A stretch of 38,715 nt of DNA from Treponema sp. (lineage in GTDB: Bacteria > Spirochaetota > Spirochaetia > Treponematales > Treponemataceae): NCBI GenBank assembly GCA_024698325.1, contig JAILRG010000075.1, forward strand, positions 1-38,715, read 5' to 3'. This document shows positions 7,735 through 15,188 of the stretch, piece by piece. A program made the position numbers and the translations under genes. Each line of letters opens with the position of its first letter. The first letter of the stretch is position 1. Under the pieces are notes generated by a model that searched no databases, was not told the origin of the DNA, and was given only the letters and a program-made list of their open reading frames with translations.

Positions 7735-8324
7735 TGCAATACCTCCGCTGCATCTGCAAAAGCGATAAGCCGTGGACTCAGCTCGTATTCTGCTAAATCT
7801 CCGACGAGTACGGTATCTTTTGCCTGAAGCGCATGTTCGAATTCTGTCAGCATTGCCGACAGGTCCGAGAAGAACTCGGCGATCTTCTTTCCGTTAATGC
7901 TGAATGAGTTATATGCTTCCGGAAACAGCGCTGAAAGCGATGCCGTATGGCAGATGTCATCAACAAGGTCTGCAAGGCTGCTGATAATAAGGTTTGCGTC
8001 TTTGTCTTTGCCGCTCTGAAGCTGCACCGGAATCTGCTCAAGCTCGGACGCTACACTGCGGCAAATCTTTGCATTTTCCTTAAAAGATGCATTTATCTCC
8101 TGCAGGCTGATGATTCCCAGCTCTATCTTTGTATTTTCCTCGAGAGGGCATTTTGCCGTTTCATCAAATATGTCGGCGCGGATTTGCTTTCCGTCTACAA
8201 AAATACTGACTGTCGTCGCGTTGATTTTTGCACATTCTTCTTCAAAAGCGCGGAGCACATCTCCTATTGTCTTTTCGTTTTCAAGCTGTATATCAACTGG
8301 ATTTCCGTTTACATATAATTCCAT
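7731..8324 (-). CDS. Unknown protein encoded between fliD and the PilZ gene
   Basis: 197 residues, acidic, no signal peptide or membrane helix. The N-terminal 75 residues (MELYVNGNPVDIQLENEKTI, GDVLRAFEEEC, then TVSIFVDGK and IELGIISL) look like a small ubiquitin-like or beta-grasp fold; residues 80-197 look helical. I do not recognise a named family. GAGG lies 9 nt upstream of the ATG, it starts 15 bp after fliD, and its stop overlaps the PilZ gene start (GTGA). The tight coupling to both suggests a flagellar or c-di-GMP-related role; an export-chaperone-like role for FliD is possible because FliT-type chaperones occupy this place elsewhere, but no FliT motif is visible. Confidence 0.8.
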   Translation of the reverse strand: MELYVNGNPVDIQLENEKTIGDVLRAFEEECAKINATTVSIFVDGKQIRADIFDETAKCPLEENTKIELGIISLQEINASFKENAKICRSVASELEQIPVQLQSGKDKDANLIISSLADLVDDICHTASLSALFPEAYNSFSINGKKIAEFFSDLSAMLTEFEHALQAKDTVLVGDLAEYELSPRLIAFADAAEVLQ

Positions 8325-8339
8325 TTTTTTTACCTCTTT

Positions 8340-10415
8340 TTACTGTTGTCTTCCACCGTTTGCGAAATTAGATATTGTGTTCGATTGAGCCTGCAGGCTG
8401 TTTAGGGTTCCTTCCATCTGGCCGTACTTATCCTTAAGCTGCTGCTCTTTATTGGCGAGCTGGGATTCCAGCTTACGGATTGTTGTTTCAGATGCGGTAA
8501 TCCGCTGTGCAAGCGTCTTGTCTTTGTTAGAAATAATGCCTCCGGTGGAAACCCATGCGCCGAGCTGCTTGTCTAAGGCAAAGCCTATGCCAGAGTCAAC
8601 GATGAGGTCCCCGTCGGAATCATATCCAAAAATATTCTTGATGTATTCAAGATTGTCATTTAATGACTGATCAAGCTTTTTTTCATCGATTTCAAGATAG
8701 CCCCGGAGCTGGCTTGCAGAATAGCCGCTGCCACCGCCGGAGGATGCCCGTGTCGAAATGCCTATCTGGGAAAGCATGGTTATTACTGCCGCTTCTGACC
8801 AGCGGTAGTTTGCCGAAACGATTGCCTGCATGGAGGCTTTGCTGTTGGTAAGCGAAAAGTCTCCGGCGAACATACCCAGTCGTTCATTCGCTGCATCCTG
8901 TTCGTCTTTTGAAAGGTAATCAAGTTCGGTGACGATTTCCGGTTTGTTCTGGCTCAAGATGTTCATTTCTGCAATAACCTGATTATAGGTGCCGACAAAA
9001 TTAATCAAGGCATCTTTTGCAGCTTCCTTATCCGGCTCTATTTTTATGGTTGCAGTACGCTCTGTTGCATCATGAATGTTCAGCGTAACGTGGGGCACAA
9101 TGTCGTCAATTTTGTTTTCCGGGCGGGTAATGGTAATGCCCTCATACTTGATAACGGCGTCTCCTGCGACGCTTGCAGGATGCACGGGAGAGTAGCCGAG
9201 GTTTTTCTTTTCATCAAATGCTGAAAATGACGAGACAGAAACAGCTTCTCCTGTATTGCGGTTACGCACAACGATGCTGTCGATGTTGGGAAATTTTTTC
9301 AGCTGCAGTGAGATCTTTTTCTCACCTGTAATCGTATCTACAGCAATCGTTTTCGTGTTGATTTTTATTTCGCTCCCGTCGCTGTTGTGCACGTAAAAAT
9401 CTGCCGAATTTTCGACAGGAACAAGCGGCTCCAGCGGCACCGGAGGAAGCGACGTGTCGCTCGGATTGTTGCGGACTGTTATTTCGTCATACGTTGCCTT
9501 ACCAGCTTCGGGCAGTTCCGGGCGGGTAGTGCGCTTTATGTTTAGTTCTTCGGTTATATCAGTGACATCTTCCGTTGCAAAGCTGAATTCGAGCCGCTCA
9601 CCTTCATTTTCCAGCAGGTTCTTGCTTACCGGAATTGAAAAGCCGCTGCGTGGCGGCAAGGTGATTCTGCCATCTGTAATTGCTACGGAGTCTGCGGTCA
9701 TTGCAGGCAGGCCTTCCTGTTCGACTTCCGGAACCTGCTGTTCTTCCGGCGGGTTTGTAAGTTCACCGCGGTCGGTTCCGAACTCAGTGATTTCAGCTTT
9801 TGTTTTTTCGATGAGGCCTATTTTGAGCGCATAGGATAACGCTGCGTCTCTGAATATGAGATTTGATTTATTTCCTGTTTTTAAGGATTCTACTAAGAGA
9901 CTTTGCTTTTCGTTACTGACGCCTACAAGCGATGCTTTTATGATGTTTGTGCCACGCCGGTTAATTGAGTTTACGAAATCGGTGAGTTTTCCGCCTCGCC
10001 AGTTTATTGAAATTTTCTTTTCGTCAACTTCGAACGTGTATGTACCTTGTGGAACTGAGGAATCTTTGTCTAAATCACCGGACAAGAAACGGTCTGCAGT
10101 TGCAGGTTTTATGACGTCAACTTTTATAGATCCGTAGGCTGCTTCCCGTCCTGCATCTGCCGTTATAGCGCCCTCATCGGAAGATGATGCGAGTTTATTA
10201 TTGAACGGGTTTTCAAATGAATATAGAGCCTTAGTGCTCTCCCGAAGTGCACTCATTTTCTGGTTCACTCCCCGCCAAGCACTTTGCTGCTCCTTATACC
10301 TGTCAAGCGACTCCTGCTCTCTTGTAAGCGGAATACGCTCTTTTTTTATCAGTGCATCAATATATTCATTCGTTTTATATTTGTTACTGACGCCAGGTAT
10401 TGAAATATCAGCCAT
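8340..10415 (-). CDS. fliD: Flagellar filament cap protein FliD
   Basis: A 691-residue filament-capping protein that promotes flagellin polymerisation. The N-terminus (MADISIPGVSNKYKTNEYID, later NPFNNKLASSSDEGAI) is FliD_N at about residues 10-110. FliD_C occupies about 440-680 (INFVGTYNQVIAEMNILS, a LRGYLEIDEKKL segment, and a final coiled coil around SETTIRKLESQLANKEQQ). A central insert of more than 200 residues with an acidic, proline-rich linker (EEQQVPEVEQEG) explains its size compared with enterobacterial FliD (about 470). No clear Shine-Dalgarno precedes the ATG. It follows flaG by 35 bp and is likely cotranscribed. Confidence 0.94.
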   Translation of the reverse strand: MADISIPGVSNKYKTNEYIDALIKKERIPLTREQESLDRYKEQQSAWRGVNQKMSALRESTKALYSFENPFNNKLASSSDEGAITADAGREAAYGSIKVDVIKPATADRFLSGDLDKDSSVPQGTYTFEVDEKKISINWRGGKLTDFVNSINRRGTNIIKASLVGVSNEKQSLLVESLKTGNKSNLIFRDAALSYALKIGLIEKTKAEITEFGTDRGELTNPPEEQQVPEVEQEGLPAMTADSVAITDGRITLPPRSGFSIPVSKNLLENEGERLEFSFATEDVTDITEELNIKRTTRPELPEAGKATYDEITVRNNPSDTSLPPVPLEPLVPVENSADFYVHNSDGSEIKINTKTIAVDTITGEKKISLQLKKFPNIDSIVVRNRNTGEAVSVSSFSAFDEKKNLGYSPVHPASVAGDAVIKYEGITITRPENKIDDIVPHVTLNIHDATERTATIKIEPDKEAAKDALINFVGTYNQVIAEMNILSQNKPEIVTELDYLSKDEQDAANERLGMFAGDFSLTNSKASMQAIVSANYRWSEAAVITMLSQIGISTRASSGGGSGYSASQLRGYLEIDEKKLDQSLNDNLEYIKNIFGYDSDGDLIVDSGIGFALDKQLGAWVSTGGIISNKDKTLAQRITASETTIRKLESQLANKEQQLKDKYGQMEGTLNSLQAQSNTISNFANGGRQQ

Positions 10416-10450
10416 AATTAGTCACAGGCTTCTATACGAAATAAAAGTGA

Positions 10451-10855
10451 TTAAATCATTTCATCAAACAGAAGTCCGATAGTCTTCCGTATGCGCGCTT
10501 TCATTTTCTGTATATCTGCCGATGGAATCTCCTTTATGACCTGATCTGTCGATGGGTCAACAATCGCTACGACGACCTGGTTCAATTCCTGATTGACTGA
10601 GAACTGAACTTTTCGTCCCATTACTGCATCCGAAAGCCGCTGAAGCTGTCGGACATCTTCCTGTACCTGGGCAATGTTCTCGGTAATGTTCTGTACCACA
10701 TGGGCGGCATCTGCCATTGGCGTTTCGGCAGCCGCTACCGGCTCTTTTATTGATCCAGTGGCGGCAGGATTTTGCCGTTTTACAGTTGCTGCTCCGGAGT
10801 TAACTTTTAAGTGGCCATCCATTGCCAAATTCTGCCCGACTGAATTGATGTTCAT
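10451..10855 (-). CDS. flaG: FlaG family flagellar protein
   Basis: 134 residues. The C-terminal half matches FlaG: VQFSVNQELNQVVVAIVD, then TDQVIKEIPSADIQKMKARI. The N-terminal 50 residues are low complexity and alanine-rich. FlaG influences filament length in several bacteria, and flaG next to fliD and flagellin is the common arrangement. GGAGGA lies 8-9 nt before the ATG. It is separated from the upstream flagellin by a terminator, so it may depend on read-through or on a promoter not obvious in the 108-bp gap. Confidence 0.9.
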   Translation of the reverse strand: MNINSVGQNLAMDGHLKVNSGAATVKRQNPAATGSIKEPVAAAETPMADAAHVVQNITENIAQVQEDVRQLQRLSDAVMGRKVQFSVNQELNQVVVAIVDPSTDQVIKEIPSADIQKMKARIRKTIGLLFDEMI

Positions 10856-10875
10856 AGGGCGTTTCCTCCTGAAAC

Positions 10876-10908
10876 AAAAGTGGGAGAGGGGCGCACCCCT
10901 CCCACTTA
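10876..10908 (-). terminator. Terminator after the first flagellin gene
   Basis: Minus strand: AAGTGGGAGGGG, 4-nt loop, then CCCCTCTCCCACTT with a two-base bulge, followed by TTTT. It is GC-rich and placed 55 bp after the flagellin stop and just before the flaG ribosome site. Confidence 0.75.
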
Positions 10909-10963
10909 CGCAATTTCCGTCAAAAAGACGACATCCAGAAGTCTCTTAGATGGAAAATACGGT

Positions 10964-11818
10964 TTATCTCAACAATGCGAGTACGTTCTGTGACTGGCTG
11001 TTAGCCTGTGCAAGCATTGCCGTGCCAGACTGAGTAAGAATCTGGTTCTTTGTGTATTCAACCATTTCAGATGCCATATCTGTATCGCGGATACGAGATT
11101 CAGCAGCCTGAAGGTTCTCGGCTGCAACTCCGATGCCCTGAGCGGCCATCTCAAAGCGGTTCTGATATGCACCAAGGTCAGCGCGCTGTTTTGAAACTTT
11201 CAAAAGAGCATTGTCGATGGTTGCAATCGCCATGTTGGCTGTATCGGGTGAAGAGATGCCAATCTGCTCGTCAGTACCCTGTGCGCCCTTGAGCCCCAGA
11301 GCCTGTGCGGTGATTGTACCGATGTATACACGTGCGTTCTGGTCTACGTTTGCACCAATCTGGAACTGCATGATGCGTCCAGAAGCAGAATCCTCTGCAA
11401 AGCCACCGGTAAGCATATTCATGCCGTTGAACTGCGCCTGTGAAGCGACGCGGTCTACTTCGGCAACCAGCTGAGAAACCTCAACCTGAATCTGCATACG
11501 GTCTTCGTCAGAGTAAATGCCGTTAGCTGACTGAACTGCAAGTTCGCGGATGCGCTGAAGAATGTCTGTAGTTTCCTGCAGATAGCCTTCTGTTGACTGG
11601 ATAAAAGAAACACCGTTTTCAATGTTTCTGTTAGCCTGGTTCAAACCGCGAATCTGGCTGCGCATCTTTTCAGATACTGCAAGACCTGATGCATCGTCGC
11701 CAGCTTTATTGATGCGCTGACCTGAACTGAGTTTCTCCATGTTTCCCACGAGCTGTTCGCTTGTAACTCCCAGCGTGCGGTTAGCATACAAAGAACTCAT
11801 GTTGTGATTAATAATCAT
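10964..11818 (-). CDS. flaB: Flagellin, FlaB-type core filament protein
   Basis: 284 residues, the short flagellin size of spirochete core proteins. The N-terminal D0/D1 half ([37 protein letters not shown], then the long helices to about 140) and C-terminal half ([44 protein letters not shown]) are joined with only a small middle domain. Spirochete FlaB proteins are exported by the flagellar type III system into the periplasm without a signal peptide. The ATG at 11818 is used because GGAGGG lies 7 nt upstream and the family begins MIINHN; the ATG at 11833 is part of that ribosome site. About two thirds identical by eye to the neighbouring flagellin. Confidence 0.94.
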   Translation of the reverse strand: MIINHNMSSLYANRTLGVTSEQLVGNMEKLSSGQRINKAGDDASGLAVSEKMRSQIRGLNQANRNIENGVSFIQSTEGYLQETTDILQRIRELAVQSANGIYSDEDRMQIQVEVSQLVAEVDRVASQAQFNGMNMLTGGFAEDSASGRIMQFQIGANVDQNARVYIGTITAQALGLKGAQGTDEQIGISSPDTANMAIATIDNALLKVSKQRADLGAYQNRFEMAAQGIGVAAENLQAAESRIRDTDMASEMVEYTKNQILTQSGTAMLAQANSQSQNVLALLR

Positions 11819-12142
11819 ATTTGTGCCCTCCATGATTTAAAACACTTCAGCTTCATGCTGTGTGTTCTGCCTGTACGGGCTGCAAGCAAATAATGCGCCT
11901 ATCGGCTTGCAGTTTTAGACCCATCAGCAGAAACCGTCGGCTTAATGACTTAAGACCGACCGTCCATGCTGTTACAGGCTTTCATAAAGGGCGCTGTCAA
12001 AGATCAAGATTTGTCTAAAAACAAATCGTACTGTCTGTGCTATAGTGGATTGTGTGACGAGAAAAGACTTGATGTAGGAACATCACGCAACCAGCCAGGC
12101 GAAATCTGAAACTATTTTCAGATTTCGCCTTATTATAACGCA
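11819..12142 (-). promoter_or_regulatory. Flagellin leader and promoter region between the two flaB genes
   Basis: A 324-bp gap without a gene. A possible sigma-70 promoter lies at 11971-12000 (minus strand TTGACA 11995-12000, 18-bp spacer, TGTAAC 11971-11976), giving a leader of about 145 nt. The leader can fold: CTGCAAGC (11905-11912, read on minus) pairs with GCTTGCAG (11880-11887), and AACAC...GTGTT with inner CAGC/GCTG forms a small hairpin near 11843-11868. Another hairpin GATTTGT/ACAAATC lies at 12008-12027. A TAAA and a GCCGATAG occur on the minus strand but only 7 bp apart, which is wrong for sigma-28. Confidence 0.5.
12097..12130 (-). other. Long perfect hairpin after the second flagellin gene
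   Basis: A 15-bp perfect inverted repeat (12097-12111 with 12116-12130) has a 4-nt loop and starts 13 bp past the stop of the 12143-13003 flagellin. The minus strand after it reads TGGCTGG, without a T-tract, so it is not a standard intrinsic terminator. It may protect the 3' end of an abundant flagellin mRNA or act with a termination factor; both are inference. Confidence 0.6.
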
Positions 12143-13003
12143 CTATCGAAGCAAAGACAAGACATTCTGTGACTGAGTGTTCGCTTGAGCGAGCATTGCA
12201 GTACCAGACTGTGAAAGAATCTGATCGCGTGTAAAGTCAACCATCTGTGCTGCCATGTTGGTATCGCGGATGCGTGACTCTGCTGCCTGCAGGTTCTCTG
12301 CTGCAATATCCAGTCCCTTAACTGCATATTCCATGCGGTTCTGGTAACCGCCGAGATCTGCGCGCTGCTTGTTGATTCTCTTCAGTGCTTCATCGACTGT
12401 GCCGATTGCGCTGTTGGCCAAATCAGGAGCTGCCAGTGACATTGTTGCACCAGTACCTACTTCGCGAAGTCCCAGTGATTCAGCAGTCATTGTGCCGATA
12501 TAAACCTGCATGCGCTGATCCATGTTTGCTCCGATGTGGAACCACATTGAACCAGATACGGTGTTCTCGCCAGTGTCCTGTGCGAAACGACCAGTAAGCA
12601 TGTTCATACCGTTAAACTGTGCCTGAGAAGCGATGCGGTCTACTTCTGCAACGAGCTGAGAAACTTCGACCTGAATCTGCATTCTGTCTTCATCGGTGTA
12701 GATGCCGTTAGCAGACTGAACTGCAAGTTCGCGGATGCGCTGCATGATATCGGTTGTTTCCTGCAGGAAGCCTTCAGTTACCTGAATGAAGCTGATACCA
12801 TTCTGTGCATTCTGTGAAGCCTGGTTCAAGCCGCGAATCTGGCTGCGCATCTTTTCAGATACTGCAAGACCTGAAGCGTCGTCGCCTGCGCGGTTGATTC
12901 TTTCACCTGATGAAAGTTTCTCCATGCCTTTTGAAAGGCTCGTACCTGTTACGCCAAGCTGTCTGTTGGCATACAGTGCTGACAAGTTGTGGTTGATGAC
13001 CAT
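12143..13003 (-). CDS. flaB: Flagellin, FlaB-type core filament protein (second copy)
   Basis: 286 residues with complete D0/D1 halves: [55 protein letters not shown] at the N-terminal side and [44 protein letters not shown] at the C-terminus. The centre ([20 protein letters not shown]) differs from the neighbouring copy, consistent with a paralogue pair that coassembles in spirochete filaments. GGAGG lies 7 nt before the ATG and is inside a small hairpin. It has its own sigma-28-type promoter at 13163-13190 and a leader of about 150 nt with two CsrA-like hairpins, so it is the copy most clearly set up for FliW/CsrA control. Confidence 0.95.
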   Translation of the reverse strand: MVINHNLSALYANRQLGVTGTSLSKGMEKLSSGERINRAGDDASGLAVSEKMRSQIRGLNQASQNAQNGISFIQVTEGFLQETTDIMQRIRELAVQSANGIYTDEDRMQIQVEVSQLVAEVDRIASQAQFNGMNMLTGRFAQDTGENTVSGSMWFHIGANMDQRMQVYIGTMTAESLGLREVGTGATMSLAAPDLANSAIGTVDEALKRINKQRADLGGYQNRMEYAVKGLDIAAENLQAAESRIRDTNMAAQMVDFTRDQILSQSGTAMLAQANTQSQNVLSLLR

Positions 13004-13007
13004 AATT

Positions 13008-13050
13008 TTTCCTCCATGGAAATGTTTTCCGGCAAAATCCTTTCTGCCGG
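13008..13050 (-). promoter_or_regulatory. Two putative CsrA-binding hairpins in the flagellin leader
   Basis: Minus strand, upstream hairpin: CCGGCA (13045-13050) pairs with TGCCGG (13029-13034) and the 10-nt loop contains AAGGAT. Downstream hairpin: TTTCC (13018-13022) pairs with GGAAA (13008-13012) and the loop ATGGA holds the start of the GGAGG ribosome site (13011-13015). CsrA is known to prefer GGA in hairpin loops, often one site upstream and one over the Shine-Dalgarno, as in Bacillus hag. A larger stem upstream (13054-13063 with 13091-13100, 10 bp) may present them. Binding itself is inference. Confidence 0.6.
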
Positions 13051-13162
13051 TGTGTAAAAGGAAACTTCTGTATTACAAGGCTACATCAGCTTCCTTTTAC
13101 GGCGGCTTGTTGCGTGCAAATTACTTCGACGAAATAAAACTGCATGTAACTCACCATTACTA

Positions 13163-13190
13163 TGGTCGGCAATAATAACCTAAAACTTTA
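13163..13190 (-). promoter_or_regulatory. Sigma-28 (FliA-type) promoter of the second flagellin
   Basis: Minus strand TAAAGTTT (13183-13190), identical to the flagellar sigma -35 element, is followed by GCCGACCA (13163-13170) with 12 bp between the octamers; the consensus is TAAAGTTT-N11-GCCGATAA. Spacing is one base long and the last -10 bases differ. It starts 20 bp beyond the rdgB stop and about 160 bp before the flagellin ATG. Confidence 0.65.
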
Positions 13191-13209
13191 CTACTTTTTT
13201 GAAAAAAAA

Positions 13210-13848
13210 TTATTTTTTTATTGTCTGTAGTATCGTTTTAATTGCCTGAACAGCTTTTCCCCGGTGCGAAATAGCATTCTTTTCTTCTGCAGAGATTTCT
13301 GCAACTGTTTTTCCGTATTGGGGCAGATAAACAATAGGGTCGTACCCGAAACCGCCGGTTCCTGCTGCCAGGGATATATCTTTGATAAGCTCGCCTTCAA
13401 AGGTTTCCTGTGCAATAAAGTACCGGTCGGGAGCTATGAACAGCGTCATTGCGCAGACGTAATGGCAGGCTCTGTTATCTGTGTGCAGGTCATTCACCTG
13501 TTTGATTAACAGTCTGTTCTGTTCTTCCTGCGGAATCTTTACGCCGTCAGGCCGCCCCTGCATGTAAAGGGGGCCTGCGTAGCGGGAAGTGTATATGCCG
13601 GGTGCGCCAGAAAGACTGTCGACACACAGTCCCGAGTCGTCCGCAATCACCGGTTCTTTAACCAGGTTCCAGAGCGCCTGCGCTTTTATCAGGCTGTTTT
13701 CGGAAAATGTAGAGCCAGTTTCCTCTGGAGAGAACTCAATGCCGTCATCTGCCGGTATACGGATTTCGCAGAATGGCAGCAGCTCCTGCATTTCTTTTTG
13801 TTTGTGTCGGTTGCTGCTTGCTAAATATAACTTCATACGGTGAATCAT
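13210..13848 (-). CDS. rdgB: RdgB/HAM1 family non-canonical purine NTP pyrophosphatase
   Basis: 212 residues. The substrate motif SSNRHKQKEMQELLP, the metal motif VIADDSGLCVDSLSGAPGIY followed by SRYAG, GTGGFGYDPIVYLP and ISHRGKA are all present in order. The enzyme hydrolyses dITP, ITP and XTP to monophosphates and keeps them out of nucleic acids. The start at 13848 has GGAGG 13 nt upstream (long spacing); the ATG at 13836 gives the family's usual MKLYLASSN beginning, so the first four residues are uncertain. It begins 8 bp after the sigma-like gene stop and is likely cotranscribed with it. Confidence 0.94.
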   Translation of the reverse strand: MIHRMKLYLASSNRHKQKEMQELLPFCEIRIPADDGIEFSPEETGSTFSENSLIKAQALWNLVKEPVIADDSGLCVDSLSGAPGIYTSRYAGPLYMQGRPDGVKIPQEEQNRLLIKQVNDLHTDNRACHYVCAMTLFIAPDRYFIAQETFEGELIKDISLAAGTGGFGYDPIVYLPQYGKTVAEISAEEKNAISHRGKAVQAIKTILQTIKK

Positions 13849-13856
13849 AGTGATTA

Positions 13857-14750
13857 TTATTCCTCCCGTCCATCTGTTTTATGTTCCGGGTTGATGATTT
13901 CCCAGTGGACTTTTCTTTTGTTGATGGCATGGTTTATGTAGAAATAAACTTTTCTGGTTTCTATGCCCAGCTCTTTTGCGATCATGTCGCTGGACGGGCA
14001 GTGAAGCATTCTCGACATGAGCCTTTTGTTGTAGTAATTCCACCTTCTGGTATGTCTGTTATACTGCCGGAGAAGCTTGTTCTGCGTTTCTGGCAGATAG
14101 CTTTTGTTTTGCAGTAAATGTGCATACTTTAAGTGTTTGTAGAATTCAACGTTGCGGGCTTCAATCAACTTGTCCCTTTTCTTATGTTGCGCCTCTCGCT
14201 TTGAGTTGATGTCCTGCAGCATTTGTTCTAGTGTTTGCGGCGGAATTTCGAGGAACGCTGCTATCCGTACTAACAGTTCTCCGGTTACAGCTGTACAGGA
14301 GCGCAGGCACAAGATAAGTGTTGTACGCTTTGCAATTTCCAGATTTTTGCTTTTTTTGCGTTTCTTGTAGAATTCCATAGTTTTTCCTGTCTGCTCAATG
14401 GCACTATCTGGGCTTTCGTTGTCAAATTCCGGTGACAGAATCTGGCCTAGAATCGTTCCCTGATGAGCTTTTCCCCTTTGTTTTCGCCTCCAGTTTTTAA
14501 TGTTGTTTTGAATGTAGTGGTGTAAAAATGTTTTAAATGCACCTCGCTGGGGATCGTACTGTGTGATGATTTTTGGAAGAGTCGATTGCAGTGATAGTAA
14601 GAAATCACTTTTATCGTCTTCGGAAAAATCACCGAGTCCAAAGTACACAGGTCTCATGTACATGTGTACCCAAACTTCCTGTACGGCTTTTTCTAATGGG
14701 AGTTTATGCTCCCTTACAAGCTGTGGAATTTCTGCTAATTCTATTTCCAT
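13857..14750 (-). CDS. Divergent sigma-70-like protein
   Basis: 297 residues, basic. Residues 46-90 (FLLSLQSTLPKIITQYDPQR followed by GAFKTFLHHYIQNNIKNWRRK) look like sigma region 2: the YDP..G.F..(F/Y)L...I.N...W.R pattern is that of region 2.1-2.3. Residues 250-282 (SSDMIAKELGIETRKVYFYI) form a helix-turn-helix with the character of region 4. Between them is a long lysine- and arginine-rich helical stretch (120-245) where a normal ECF factor has only a short linker. It is therefore a possible extended group-4-like sigma factor or a phage-like relative. GGAGG lies 8 nt before the ATG. Its upstream region holds the 20.5-bp repeat array. Target genes and anti-sigma partner are not visible. Confidence 0.7.
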   Translation of the reverse strand: MEIELAEIPQLVREHKLPLEKAVQEVWVHMYMRPVYFGLGDFSEDDKSDFLLSLQSTLPKIITQYDPQRGAFKTFLHHYIQNNIKNWRRKQRGKAHQGTILGQILSPEFDNESPDSAIEQTGKTMEFYKKRKKSKNLEIAKRTTLILCLRSCTAVTGELLVRIAAFLEIPPQTLEQMLQDINSKREAQHKKRDKLIEARNVEFYKHLKYAHLLQNKSYLPETQNKLLRQYNRHTRRWNYYNKRLMSRMLHCPSSDMIAKELGIETRKVYFYINHAINKRKVHWEIINPEHKTDGREE

Positions 14751-14832
14751 AATGGTAGCCTCCGCTTAAAAGCAAAAAGCGTGCCAGGTCGGAAATAGGG
14801 GGAAAAACGGCTGTTTTTAAGCTATAAACAGG

Positions 14833-15078
14833 GGTTCAATCAAAATCTGACCGTTTTCCAGCAAAAACTTGTAATTTCAATAAAAATTTGACTTTTTTCA
14901 AGCAAAAACTTGCAATCTCAATCAAAACCTGACTGATTTCAATCAAAATTGTACGTTTTCAATCAAAAATTGCCTGTTTTCTAGCATAATCAATCATAAT
15001 CTTGCAAAACTGTAATAATTTTATGCAAAATTATGCTTTTTATTGCAAAACTTGACTTATTTTGTGCAAAAGTGTACT
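14833..15078. repeat. Degenerate tandem array of twelve A-tract repeats, 20.5-bp period
   Basis: A CAAAA-like core occurs at 14841, 14862, 14882, 14903, 14923, 14944, 14964, 14985, 15005, 15026, 15046 and 15067: intervals alternate 21, 20, 21, 20 throughout (mean about 20.5 bp). Each unit reads roughly TTTTCAATCAAAAYTTGAC, so a T-tract lies about one helical turn before each A-tract. The first five units alternate between two forms (AATCAAAA..TGAC and AGCAAAAACTTG), a 41-bp higher-order period. It is AT-rich, non-coding on both strands, and lies between the DHH gene terminator and the sigma-like gene. The spacing predicts intrinsically curved DNA or same-face protein binding; the function is unknown. 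Confidence 0.85.
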
Positions 15079-15083
15079 GGAGT

Positions 15084-15135
15084 TAAAAAAGAATCAGCCC
15101 GGTTTAAGAGCGCTTTTGTGCGGTTTACCGGGCTG
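15084..15135 (-). terminator. Terminator after the DHH phosphoesterase gene
   Basis: CAGCCCGGT (15095-15103) pairs with ACCGGGCTG (15127-15135) in a 9-bp stem with a large loop, and on the minus strand TTCTTTTTT follows (15084-15093). It lies about 50 bp beyond the stop codon. Confidence 0.75.
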
Positions 15136-15188
15136 CTTGTGAAAATATGCTGCTGTCTGCTGCCGTATCTGAATCTGGCAGCAAATGG

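Noticed and set aside
11890..11925. Sigma-28 promoter for the first flagellin (TAAA and GCCGATAG on the minus strand)
   Set aside because: The elements are only 7 bp apart, against about 15 bp required.
12097..12130. Hairpin after the second flagellin as a standard intrinsic terminator
   Set aside because: No T-tract follows on the transcribed strand.
14833..15078. The repeat array as a CRISPR
   Set aside because: There are no identical repeats with unique spacers; units are degenerate and contiguous with a 20.5-bp period, and no cas genes are present.
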